DNA of 64,000 nucleotides from Serripes groenlandicus. Its lineage: Eukaryota > Mollusca > Bivalvia > Cardiida > Cardiidae. The position numbers and the translations under genes are program-made. The number at the start of each line of letters is the position of its first letter. Position 1 is the first letter of the stretch. Positions 23,349 through 34,075 of the stretch are shown in pieces. The stretch is taken from assembly GCA_031761405.1 (NCBI GenBank), contig JASEVX010000013.1, forward strand, positions 51,709,956 through 51,773,955, in the 5' to 3' direction. Under the pieces are notes generated by a model that did not search any database, was not told where the DNA came from, and saw only the letters and a program-made list of their open reading frames with translations.

Positions 23349-24734
23349 TTTATAAGCCGGTACCAAATGTATTAAGCCGAACACCAATCTTCATAAAACT
23401 GAGTTCCATCCCCGTTGATCTTAGGAATTAACAAGTATAGGTGAAGGGTACATGTAATGCCAGTAATACAAATTATTAAAAACGTCAGTGAATAAGCAAA
23501 TATATACACTATTGAATCTTCAACGGTAGACAGATGTTTTGATCGCTTACACTTGATAACTACACCTGTGTGTCTGTTACTATAACATAAGTAGATGACG
23601 GGATCGTATATTATTCATTCAAATACATTTTGTTCGTACCAACAGCGTAAGTGTTTGTGGTCAAATAAGGTTTTAAAAATAAAATATGACTAGTTTTTAG
23701 AGCTCTTCAGTACGTGACTGCGTATGGCTTCTAGAAACATGTACCTACTTAATAACTTGTTTTAAGTATCATAATTGACATTCATAGCTAAGGATTTATA
23801 ATGCTGTCCTGTCCGTTATAATGTATTGACAAATAACATTTTAATACACATACACTATTTGAACCTAACGCACATTAAAGTATTTAAAGGGTTAAATTGT
23901 TGTTGAGTATTGCTTTAAATAGAACTCTATCATTTTGTGCCTCATTTAAATGACGATATGCACATTTTCGTTCGTTGCTATAGTATGCGTAGGTTACTGG
24001 TCTGAGACCCGCTGTGTGTAACAACTTGCACTCTTACTTCTAAATAATCAAAACTGTTGCACAAATCGGTTCAGACCCCATCGCCTTTCTCTTCAAGAAA
24101 CGTACGGTAATGTTGGACAAAACCTAATACCTCTCTGCCGTTGTAGACGAAATACATTGTAAAGGGTTCAATCGGTTTGGGTATCAGTAATAATACACAT
24201 TTACGTGTGAATCTTTAACTCTTTAACTCTTGAAAAGACAAATCTTTGGAAATCTACCATTTTGTATTCAAAATAATTGTATAGCATTATATCTATGGTA
24301 AAGCGTTATATGCATACATAATGTGACGCATACCTTCATAAGCACGACTCATGTGGAAAGATTATAGTTTGTAAAATGTTTTGTCTCACAGATCCGTAAT
24401 TAGCAATACATATTATGGTAAAACGTTGTAAATTTATTAATAGTTCGTGTCTAAGGTGTTTGACAATGTTGTAAGTTGTTTTAACTGAGTGAATAATACG
24501 ATTAAACAGAATTCATAATCACGGCTTATGTGGGAAATATATTATTTCTAAAAGGTATTGGCTCACACATTCAGTGTGTTCTATGTGGGGCATTACAGGT
24601 AAACCAACAACATGACATTGGCGACAAGTGGAGATCCAGATCACCCTGAGCGTCTGAGCTGATCTCGGTCTGTATTGTTTGTAAATACATAAAAACAAAA
24701 ACAGATAAGATGCCTTCGGTTATATATTTACTCA
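23349..24734. other. Intergenic part of copy A, conserved in copies 0 and B
   Basis: No open frame of interest. It aligns with B 43393-44775 and in part with copy 0 (16196-17830). Confidence 0.6.
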
Positions 24735-25556
24735 ACAACATTGACATGAGTTTGATCTTGTGAAAAAAAAATTACCTTACCATATTCACCCGGTGATTAA
24801 CTTTGTAAACAAGATTGACCTGATCCTGACCTTAATAGAATATTATGCTCAACACTATTGACCTGTACCTGACCTTAATACATTATAATACCTAACAATA
24901 ACGACCTGTACCTGACTTAACACTTTACAATACTCAACTATATCGACCTGATTCTGATCTTGTAAAATAGTACTACCTTACAATATTGACCTGTACACGA
25001 ACTTTGTAACAATAACGACCTGTACCTGACCTTAAGAGATCACAAATACTCAACATTATTGACCTGATCCTGAACTTTGTGCAATATCATAACACTATAT
25101 TGACCTGATTCTGATCGTGTAAAAAAGTACTACCTCACAATATTGACCTGATTCTGAAATTTGTAAACAAGGTTTGCTTAACAATAACGACCTGTACCTG
25201 ACCTTAATATATTATTATACTCAACATTATTGACCCGATCCAGACCTTCGCACAATAACATAACTCAACTATATCGACCTGATTCTGATCGTGTAAAAAA
25301 GTACTATCTCACAATATTGACCTGATCCTGCAATTTGTAAACAAGGCTAGCTTAACAATAACGACCTGTACCTGACCCTAATATATTATTATACTCAACA
25401 GTATTGACCTGACCCTGACCTTTGTGCTATGTCATAAATCAACTATATTGACCTGATTATGATATTGTAAAATAGTACTACCTTACACTATTGACTTGTA
25501 CACGAACTTTATAACAATAAATACCTGTACATTACCTGTATAGATCATTAATACTA
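24735..25556 (+). repeat. Degenerate tandem array rich in TGACCTG(A/T)(A/T)CCTGACC units (copy A)
   Basis: Irregular units of about 40-45 bp with AACAATATTGACCTGATCC and CTGACCTTAATA. Read on the minus strand many units are AGGTCA-N5-AGGTCA. Examples: 24816-24833, 24859-24876, 25016-25033. Confidence 0.75.
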
Positions 25557-26240
25557 TACAGCTATTTATTCCTCCTATTGAGGTCAATGGAGTAAATAGC
25601 TGTTGTATTATATATCTTCATGAAAAACGCATATTTTAACGTGTTTGTTTTTTACATTGCTGTCATCATTTTAATTGGGTATATTTATGTAACATAAATG
25701 TAGATTCTAACATAAACACAGGATTATTATTGTAAATGCAGGAAGAATGCATAATCATTTTAATCCATAAACACATTCGCGTACAATCTTCTCAAGTAGG
25801 CATCCAACTCCGGTACCGACACGCTTTCGTCATTAAATAGCTCATCTAATGCAAACTGATCATCAACCATCGTGTACTGGTTCAACAAGTTCTCAGAAAC
25901 TTTAAAAACACTTTTAGTTGCTTTTAAATGTCTTTGTTCAACCAAAAGATCTAATTCTGCCTCCGTCGCAAGATTCAAACGGCCCATTGTTGTTGTGTTG
26001 TCATGAGAGCGTTCTGAATAGTATGCTTTCAAAACGCTTGCATCCCAAACGCGTGTATTGTACGTAAAGCGCCGTAACGACACAGATGAACTATTGACTA
26101 AACAAATAGACTAATGGACCTGAATTTTAGAATAAAAGCGAAAAGGAGTCAAATAGTCATTTTTTATTGAATCACACGTGATGGTTTCTCGTACAATCAA
26201 ATGTTTTGATTCATAGTATGTATATAATAATCAACAATAT
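25557..26240. other. Non-repetitive cassette inside the tandem arrays (copy A)
   Basis: Between two tandem arrays lies about 680 bp of unique sequence. It starts with a hairpin (ACAGCTATTTATTCC / GGAGTAAATAGCTGT, about 25557-25603) and holds the small minus-strand open frame 25760-26083. The matching cassette in B is about 45800-46470. Confidence 0.6.
25760..26083 (-). pseudogene. Small open frame, possible N-terminal fragment of a Crypton / DUF3504-type recombinase-like protein
   Basis: The frame reads about 107 codons but starts at GTG; its only internal ATG is at 25987, giving 75 residues. From there the sequence has LATEAELDLLVEQRHLKATK followed by a helix and SVPELDAYLRRLYANVF. That arrangement, an acidic ELDxLxExK helix, a KxTK turn, then ELxxxLRxxYAxV, resembles the N-terminal core-binding part of Crypton-derived, QRICH1/ZMYM-like proteins, in which a tyrosine recombinase domain would follow. 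Here the frame stops right after that helix, so it would be a truncated fragment. The copy B counterpart has two stop codons and a frameshift. No neighbour continues it. Family placement is from pattern memory only and weak; it may be a chance frame. Confidence 0.4.
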
Positions 26241-27210
26241 TGACCTGATTCTGATCTTAATAGATTATTAATACTAATATTCTGATCTTAATACAGTATT
26301 GATACGCATAACTATTGATTGTACATGACTTTAATAGTGTATTAATACTCAACAGTAATGGATTGTACCTGACTTTAATAGTGTATTAATACTTAACAGT
26401 AATGGCTTGTACCTGACTTTAATAGTGTTTTAATATTCAACAGGGATGGCTTGTACCTGACTTTAATTGTGTATTAATACTCAACAGTAATCGCTTGTAC
26501 CTGACTTTAATAGTGTATTAATACTCAACAGTAATGGCTTGTACCTGACCTTAATAGTGTATTAATACCCAACAGTAATGGCTTGTACCTGACATTAATA
26601 GTGTATTACTACTCAACAGTAATGGCTTGAACCCGACTTTAATATTGTATTAATACTCAACAGTAATGACTTGTACCTGACTTTAATAGTGTATTAATAC
26701 TCAACAGTAATGGCTTGTACCTGACTTTAATAGTGTATTGATACTCAACAGTAATAGTTTGTACTTGACTTTAATAGTGTTTCAACTCAACAGTAATGGC
26801 TTGTACCTGACTGTAATAGTGTATTCATACTCAACACTATTGATTGTACCTGACCTTAATAGTGTATTAATACTCAACAGTAATGGCTTGTACCTGACTT
26901 TAATAGTGTATTAATACTCAACAATATTGATTGTACCTGACCTAAATAGAGTTTTTGATACCCAACAATATTGAAATGTACCTGACCGTAATAGAGTATT
27001 AATACTCAACAATATTGAAATGTACCTGACCTAAATAGAGTACTGATACTCAACAATATTGAAATGTACCTGACCTTAATAGAGTATTAATACTCAACAA
27101 TATTAAAATGTACCTGACCTAAATAGAGTTACTGATACTCAACAATATTGACCTTTACCTGACCTTAATGGAGTAATAATAAACAACAATAGCAAAATGT
27201 ACCTGACCTA
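26241..27210 (+). repeat. 44-bp tandem array (copy A)
   Basis: Units such as AACAGTAATGGCTTGTACCT...GACTTTAATAGTGTATTAAT with a 44-bp step (AACAGT at 26351 and 26395). The last part drifts to AACAATATTGAAATGTACCT variants. It is related in sequence to the array at 24735-25556. Confidence 0.9.
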
Positions 27211-28759
27211 AAGAGCGTTTAATTATTAAATGGATTTGTAAACATCTGAAACGAAAAAGAAAAACTGATCAAAATGAGCATCTCTCATTTTGCCAAATTA
27301 TTTCAAAACGTCGTCTGCTTCAAAGGCGCACGAAAACATCTGTAAAACATCTGTAGTTGGGAAATGGTTTAATACAGGTGTGACATCTAACTAAACACAT
27401 GTATTTTAACTCATTTAAAGAAATGTCTCCTGAAAATTGTTTACCTCCTCTTAAACCAAAAGTTGATATAGGAAAAAATCAGAAACCTATAAACACTGAA
27501 ATTTCGTGCCTGTCACTTTATACAGCCAACTTTGTGTACAAGAACACAGGTAGATTAATTTAGTGTATTTCAAGACCAATTTTGTTAACTCTTTGACAGC
27601 TGAAACAGATTTTGTTAAACCTGTGCCAACAGTATAGAGTCAGACCAGTCGTCTGACCAGTCTCTCTACAGTTGGATCAACTCAACAATTTCATCTTGAT
27701 ATTCCTATAATTGGCAAAGGTCTCTTCGAAACGCAAAGGCGGGCAATTTCATTTCAGAAAGTCAACATTGAAAGGGTTAAATTTTGTTTACATCTTGTTT
27801 AGTTAGATATCCGCCTTATCGATTTTACATTTTTTATAAACAGACAAGTCAAAAAAAATGTGAGTCAGAAAGAACTTACAGATAACGGTTTCATTACTCT
27901 GATTTAAAATCTTTCTTAGGCCTCAAAACTTCATGTTGGTGGATACAATTTAATTGACCGCCAACACATGCATACATCATGCAATGCACTGCACTCGACA
28001 ATACAATGTAGATAGACATGGTACCATTCTAAGTGTTTATGGGTTGGTGTAAATGGTGAGACTGGGTTATACAAACAATCTCGACGGTTTCTTATGGATC
28101 TACTTTTCTAGTGCAATGGTTCGAATGATGTATTTATGAGTCCTCCGTTAATTAATCTTCACAATAATACAAAAACTCGTCTGAGTGAATTATTTTGAGT
28201 ACCAACAGGATAGTGATTAATGCAGTAATTAAATATATATTTTAGAGCAGTTATCAATTCACTCAGGACTCATTATAAGTGCCTCGGGACAGTAAAATCG
28301 ATACGGTCATTGAAACGTTAGAATAGATATGTACATTTTGTAAAATTGCCGATCTTTTGAGTACTCACATCATAGCGTTAAATTCAGTAATAAGATATGT
28401 ATGTATGAGCAATGATCAATAATCCAGGACTCCTCAGGTCTCAGAAAATTCTATATTTGATTGGTGAATTTTGTAACACAAAAAAGGCTTTATTAAGTAA
28501 TAACATAATTATTTTGGAGCAATGGTCAATTTACACATGACTCCCTATTTAACCAAGCTAATAATGTAAGTTTAAGTAGAGCAAATGAATAGTTTATAAT
28601 GAGTATAAATCATAAAAGAAAAACTACAAAATGGGCGATTGTTTTATACGTTTTCATAGCATCAGAATGCTACACTGTATTGAATCTACAACAGTAGATG
28701 GATGGTACGTAATTTCGAGTTCAGTGGTTCTTATTTTGTTGTCAGGCATCAAGAGTGAA
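27211..28759. other. Intergenic DNA with a MITE remnant and a segment repeated at the window end
   Basis: 27270-27372 keeps a MITE core (AAAATGAGCATCTCTCATTTT, CGTCGTCTGCTTC). 27440-27560 matches B 47780-47890 and 63856-64000. No convincing open frame. Confidence 0.55.
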
Positions 28760-29385
28760 AAACCGGTGCTGTTGAAAGCAGAGTAAACTCCATTATGAGT
28801 GCTGTAACTATACTAATGTTGAAAATAAACTTCATTCTGAGTGCTGTTACTATAATTATGTTGAAAATAAACATCACTCTAAGTGCTGTAACTGTAGTAT
28901 AGTTGAAAACAAACTTCATTCTAAGTGCTGTAACTATAATAATGTTGAAAATTAACTTCATTCAGAGTGGTGTAACTATAATAATGTTGAAAATAAACTT
29001 CATTATGAGTGGTGTTACTGTAGTAATGTTGAAAATAAACTTCAATCTGAGTGGTGTAACTGTAGTAATGTTGAAAATAAACTTCATTCTGAGTGGTGTA
29101 ACTGTAGAAATGTTGAAAATAAGCTTCATTCTGAGTGCTGTAACTGTAGTAATGTTGAAAATAAACTTCATTCTGAGTGCTGTAACTATAATAATGTTGA
29201 AAATAAACTTCATTATGAGTCATGTAACTGTAGTAATGTTGAAAATAAACTTCATTCTGAGTGCTGTTACTATAATAATAATGAAAATAAACTTCATTCT
29301 GAGTGCTGTAACTATAATAATGTTGAAAATAAACTTCATTCTGAGTGCTGTAACTGTAGTAATGTTGAGAGCAGCGTAAGCACCA
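28760..29385 (+). repeat. 42-bp tandem array (copy A)
   Basis: About 14 units of AATGTTGAAAATAAACTTCA...TTCTGAGTGCTGTAACTAT. The 42-bp step explains the long open frames on both strands (14-residue repeats), which are not considered genes. Only about three such units remain at the matching place in copy B (52540-52680). Confidence 0.9.
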
Positions 29386-29494
29386 TTCGTTATGAATAAT
29401 TGAAAGATTGTAGAGTGGATTAAAACACAGTTAGTCTTGAGAAAAATATCAAACTGTTGAAGTAGAGAATACACCATTTTATGTGGTAATGTTC

Positions 29495-30710
29495 AAGGTG
29501 GAATATAAACCTTTATAAGCGGTGTAAATAAAATAAATACCATTCTGAGTGTTGTAACTATAATAATAGTGAAAATAAACTTCATTCTGAGTGCTGTAAC
29601 TTGATAATGTTGAAATAAACTTCATTCTAAGTGGTGTAACTATAAAAATGTTTATAAACTATAATACTGTTGAAAGTAGGGTATACACTATTCTGGGTTA
29701 TATAACTATAATACTGTTGAAAGTAGAGTATACATCATTCTGTGTTATATAATTTTAATATTGTTGAAAGTAGAGTATACACTATTCTTGGTTTAATATA
29801 ACTATAATACTGTTAAAAGTAGAGTATAAACCCTTCTGTGTGATATAACTATGATACTATTGAAAGTAGAAAATACGCCCTTCTTGGTAATATAACTATA
29901 ACACTATTGAAAGTAGAGTATACACCGTCCTGGGTTATATAACTATAACACTGTTAAAAGTAGAGTATACACCGTCCTGGGTTATATAACTATACTACTG
30001 TTGAAAGTAGAGTATATACCATTCTGGGTTATATAACTATAATACTGTTGAAAGTAGAGTATACACCGTCCTGGGTTATATAACTATAATTATATTGAAA
30101 GTAGATTATACACCTTCTGTGTTATATATAACTATAATTCTGTTGAAAGTAAAGTATACATCATTCTGTGTTATATCACTATAATATTGTTGAAAGTAGA
30201 AAATACACTATTGAATGTAGAGTATACAACATTCTGGGTTATATAACTATAATACTGTTGAAGTAGAAGGTATACTATTTTGAGTAATATAACTAATACT
30301 GTTGAATGCAGAGTATACACCATTCTGTGTTATATAACTATAATATTGTTGAATGAAGAGTATACACTATTCTGGGTTATATAACTATAATACTGTTGAA
30401 TGCAGAGTATACACCATTCTGGTTTATATAACTATACTACTATTGAATGTAGAGTATACACCATTCTGGGTTATACAACTATAATACTGTTGAATGCAGA
30501 GTATACACCCTTCTGTGTTATATAATTATAATACTGTTGACAGTAGAGTATACACCATTCTGTGTTATATAACTATAATACTATTGAAAGTAGAGTATAT
30601 ACCATTCTGTGTTATATAACTATAATACTGTTCAAGTAGAGTATACACCATTCTGGGTTATATAACTATAATACTGTTGAATGTAGAGTATACACAATTC
30701 TGGGTTATAT
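29495..30710 (+). repeat. About 43-bp tandem array (copy A)
   Basis: Units of GTTATATAACTATAATACTG...TTGAAAGTAGAGTATACACC. Related to the preceding 42-bp array by the GTTGAA core. Confidence 0.9.
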
Positions 30711-31195
30711 AATAATTTCCCCTTTCGAAAAAGAGGGATATATTGCTTTGCACATGTATATATATATCGGTTGGTCAGTATGTCGGTTGATCGGTCAGTC
30801 AGTCCGTCGGTAGACCAAAGCTTGTCCGAGTGATAACTCAACAGTGCATGGACCTATGTCCTCAAACTTGACTTGGAGGTTGGGAATGACCAGTAGACGA
30901 ACCGTATTGCTTTTGAGGTCATCCTGTTAAAGGTCAACGTCACAGTGACCTTGAACGCTAAAAGCTTGTCCGAGTGATAAATCAACATTGCCTGCACCCA
31001 TGGCCCTCAAACTTGACATGAGGGCTGGGGGTGACAAGTAGATGATTTCGAGGTCATTGAGTCAAAGTTCAAGGTCACAGTGACCTTGAACCTAAAAAGC
31101 TTGTCCGAGTGATAAATCAACATTGGCTGCACCCATGGCCCTCAAACTTGACATGGAGGGTGGGCCTGACCAGTAGATTATCACTTTTTATTTTA
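30711..31195 (+). repeat. GAGGG-TATATTGCTTTGCACATG element with GGTCAAGGTCACAGTGACC units (copy A)
   Basis: Begins with CCCCTTTCGAAAAAGAGGG and ATATTGCTTTGCACATG, a CGGT/CAGT-rich run, then about three tandem units of roughly 130 bp: AGCTTGTCCGAGTGATAA, CTCAAACTTGACATGG, GACCAGTAGATGA, GGTCACAGTGACCTTGAAC. A perfect AGGTCACAGTGACCT lies at 31072-31086. It is a dispersed repeat, not a gene. Confidence 0.8.
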
Positions 31196-31222
31196 GTACT
31201 TGATGTTATATGCGCATCTGAG
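31196..31222 (+). pseudogene. 27-nt relic of the Mab-21 N-terminal exon followed by a splice donor
   Basis: Encodes VLDVICASE and differs at only two bases from codons 15-23 of the gene downstream (31717-31743). It is followed at once by GTAAGCAGG, a good splice donor, where the gene itself continues with a Tyr codon. Copy B has the same arrangement at 55096-55122. It cannot splice in frame to the acceptor at 31662-31663, so it is read as a relic of an intron-containing relative. Confidence 0.6.
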
Positions 31223-31661
31223 GTAAGCAGGGTCTCTAAATAAACTGATGGAATATAACTTTCTCTGTAAATACGTCCCCTCTCTCTCTCTCTTATATGA
31301 CATTTCGAACAGCCAAACACGATGTTAATCTCATGTAGAGAAATATATAGTATCAGATGTGCAAAAGTCATTATAAAATTATGTTTAGCACATTATAATG
31401 GCGAGTTGTGAGAAAATATTTATTTATGTAGAGAAATAAAAGCAACATAAGTAATTGTTCATTTTATGTAATACAGATAATTGTAAATGCTAGTTACAAA
31501 AATACTTGTATTGTTAGGCTCTGTAGGTTGTGGTGAAGATTGGTGAATATATCTGCACCTCTTCAATATAATATATAATTTGAATTTAAACTTAGTTTAA
31601 ATTTCCAATATAGGTATATACAACACACAATGTTTCAATATATGATTTTGATATATATTAC
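31223..31661 (+). other. 5' flank / presumed 5' intron of Mab-21 gene A
   Basis: Contains a short CT run (31280-31293), a segment matching B 55840-55890, and about 270 bp before the gene that is highly similar to B 55955-56235, including the palindrome AATTTAAAC-TTA-GTTTAAATT near 31581-31601. Confidence 0.5.
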
Positions 31662-31663
31662 AG
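31662..31663 (+). other. Predicted 3' splice site (AG) before gene A
   Basis: TTTTGATATATATTACAG ends here, 11 nt before the ATG. The same T-rich tract and TTACAG occur in copy B (AG at 56234-56235), although the 11 nt after it differ in part. A stop codon (TGA, 31669-31671) lies in frame just upstream of the ATG, so the upstream exon would be 5' UTR. Confidence 0.5.
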
Positions 31664-31674
31664 ATATATGAGAC

Positions 31675-33831
31675 ATGGACGATGCCAATGAAGAATTGTC
31701 TAAACGTCTACATGAAGCACTTGATGTTATAGGCGCATCTGAGTACATCAGAGAAAAGTATTGGGAGTATGCTATGTTATTTGAAATAACAAATACGTTT
31801 CACTATGCAATAAACACGTTGGATCGACTTCCTCATTTAAATTATCCCAACAAAATGTCATTCTATATGGTTGGGAGTAGAGCCGAAGGAACAACTACAC
31901 CAAGTATCGAATCCGATCTCGATGTATTACGTTATTGCGACGAAACTCCTGTGGTAGATAATTTATTCGAATCTAAACAACAGGGATCATCTTATTTAAT
32001 TTTAACAGATGAAGACACTAAACCTGGATATGTTCGGCTTCAGATTGTTAAAGATAATATTCCGTGTTTAGTTGGAATGGGCAATATACCAGAAGATATA
32101 TGCTCGATCAATTGGAAAGGTAGAATATGCGCTACCCACATCCAAGTGTATGATGGACAAAATATATGTACATCTCGTAACGGTCCAGCGAACACGATTC
32201 CGGGTGATGACCGTCAGTGTCCATTTGATGATGTATTTGCCTTAAGGTGTCGACAGATACCGAGTTCAGCAAATTCCTGGTTACAAAGGATACGGAAATA
32301 CGACTGGCCGTCACAGAAACAACTTAAGGCAATGGGTTCATACGGTTGTTTCTTTGTTGGTGTTGGACATCCTCATAGTAAAAAAAAAAAAAAGTCTAGC
32401 GAATGGAGAATTTCCTTTTCACTTCAAGAACGTGATCTCATGTCAAGTCTGAACGAAACGCAACACAAGTGTTATATTCTCCTGAAGATGATAAAGAAGG
32501 ATATCATAGAAAAAAAGGCCGGTGAATCTATATCATCATATCATTGTAAAACAAGTATTTTTTATACAATCGAAAATTCACATAAACATTCTTGGACTAA
32601 TGATAAGCTTATACTGTGTGTACAGCAGTGTCTTAAGCGTCTATTAACTTGGGTGAAGGCAGAGAATTGTCCAAATTATTTCATTCCAGAAGAGAATATG
32701 TTCGATAAGATCAGCGTAATGACTCTGAAAGAAATAGAGTCTGCTTTGAACGACATAATAGAGATTGATATCAAGTGTTTATATTCACTTATTTGTGACA
32801 ATGTTGGTAAATTTCTGAAATCTGAATTGACTGGTAATGAACTGGTACGTAGTCTGGCTAATACGATTACCCCGTTTCAGCCAAGATATAAAATATGCTA
32901 TACTATTACAGAACTCATCTTTCTATTAAGGAACATGTTAATGGAAAAAATAGACATGTTTACACATACAGGTTATATGAATGGGATGATGCAACTTCTG
33001 CTATATCTACAACATACGAACCATGTCACAGAACATACTACGAGGGACGTAAGAATGGTACTTGACACTATAGTCCCATTTATAGAATTACAATACACAC
33101 AGTGTATGTATGTCCAGTACTTGTCACAAGGAAACTTGTCCGACCTGCGGTCTATGACAATTACAAATATAATCCCAGAAATTATTGACTGTGACCTTAT
33201 CTCGTCAAAGTTATCTTTAGCATCTTTATATGTTCAATGTGAACAGTATCACGAGGAGTGTAAGCGTATTCTAGTATTATGTGAAATAGAAATAGAACCA
33301 TTTGTGATATCTGTGTGTGGCTGCACCATAAGGTTAAAAGGTAATATCGATCTTGCTAAAAAACTACGTTTTACTGACATGTCAAGCAAAGAATTCAGAC
33401 ATTGCACCACAGGCTGTATGGTATTTCATCCATCTCAAGCTAGTCTTGTCCATGGAGCCCTTCAATACGAGATGTTTCGTAATGTGTTCACACAACCTAG
33501 ATCTGAATTGAAAATGGATCAGGAATACTGGTTAAATTGGATTACGGTAGATTCAAAAATATATCTGTACTTTCTACAATATTTACTTTACTCTAATAAA
33601 GAAATTCAGGCAGAAAAAGAAACAGCCTTGCAGAAAATAAAACACGTTCTCCTAACTGACAACAATCTTGGCCACAGAGAGACAGCAAACAACCTGTTGG
33701 GCTGGATATTTGTAAAGGAAAATAAATTACAAGCCGCATGGAGATGCTTTTGTTTATCATGGAAAGAAAGGCCATTTAAAAATGCAGCTAAATGGCATAT
33801 GTTAATTTTACTGAGTAAAATAATAAATTAA
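31675..33831 (+). CDS. Mab-21 domain protein, cGAS-like nucleotidyltransferase family (copy A, 718 aa)
   Basis: Member of the Mab-21 / cGAS-like receptor superfamily, whose active members make cyclic dinucleotides or oligonucleotide-type signals after sensing nucleic acid, while others are inactive. Visible here: a short N-terminal helix region; nucleotidyltransferase motif GS at residues 67-68, EGTTTP at 71-76 and D81-x-D83; a third acidic site D186 in DDVFALRC, which lines up with the third catalytic Asp of cGAS; WPS at 211-213; and the Mab-21 C-terminal block GHP...EWRISFSLQER at about 231-253. The last 52 residues (HRETANNLLGWIF to the end) look TPR-like. At 718 residues it is longer than human cGAS (522) and usual for the mollusc long forms. 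The start is fixed by an in-frame TGA four bases upstream and the matching ATG in copy B. One exon, no introns seen in the coding part. A 14-A run (32380-32393) encodes five Lys. AATAAA overlaps the stop region. Its immune role is inferred, not shown. Confidence 0.93.
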   Translation: MDDANEELSKRLHEALDVIGASEYIREKYWEYAMLFEITNTFHYAINTLDRLPHLNYPNKMSFYMVGSRAEGTTTPSIESDLDVLRYCDETPVVDNLFESKQQGSSYLILTDEDTKPGYVRLQIVKDNIPCLVGMGNIPEDICSINWKGRICATHIQVYDGQNICTSRNGPANTIPGDDRQCPFDDVFALRCRQIPSSANSWLQRIRKYDWPSQKQLKAMGSYGCFFVGVGHPHSKKKKKSSEWRISFSLQERDLMSSLNETQHKCYILLKMIKKDIIEKKAGESISSYHCKTSIFYTIENSHKHSWTNDKLILCVQQCLKRLLTWVKAENCPNYFIPEENMFDKISVMTLKEIESALNDIIEIDIKCLYSLICDNVGKFLKSELTGNELVRSLANTITPFQPRYKICYTITELIFLLRNMLMEKIDMFTHTGYMNGMMQLLLYLQHTNHVTEHTTRDVRMVLDTIVPFIELQYTQCMYVQYLSQGNLSDLRSMTITNIIPEIIDCDLISSKLSLASLYVQCEQYHEECKRILVLCEIEIEPFVISVCGCTIRLKGNIDLAKKLRFTDMSSKEFRHCTTGCMVFHPSQASLVHGALQYEMFRNVFTQPRSELKMDQEYWLNWITVDSKIYLYFLQYLLYSNKEIQAEKETALQKIKHVLLTDNNLGHRETANNLLGWIFVKENKLQAAWRCFCLSWKERPFKNAAKWHMLILLSKIIN

Positions 33832-34075
33832 ACATAGGGTTAGCATGATGGAGACCAAGGTGATGTCATAGTTTCTTTATCTATTGGTGTAAAATCTGAT
33901 GAGCATTACAGTTGAGGGTTATCGTGATATATATGAGCCGCGTCCGGGGATTTTAGATCTTAATGCATCTGTGTACAGTCAAGACTAAAGCGTGAAATCC
34001 ACTTTGGCAGAGGAGTAGCGTCGGGTATTTAATTTCTTAACGTATCTGCGTACAATCAATACTTTGGCGGATAAT
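33832..34075. other. 3' flank of gene A
   Basis: Near-identical to B 58380-58620 (TAGGGTTAGCATGATGGAGA and onward). No gene. Confidence 0.6.

Noticed and set aside
28749..29477. 158-codon plus-strand frame and minus-strand frames in the 42-bp array
   Set aside because: 42 bp is 14 codons; both strands open; only about three units remain in copy B.
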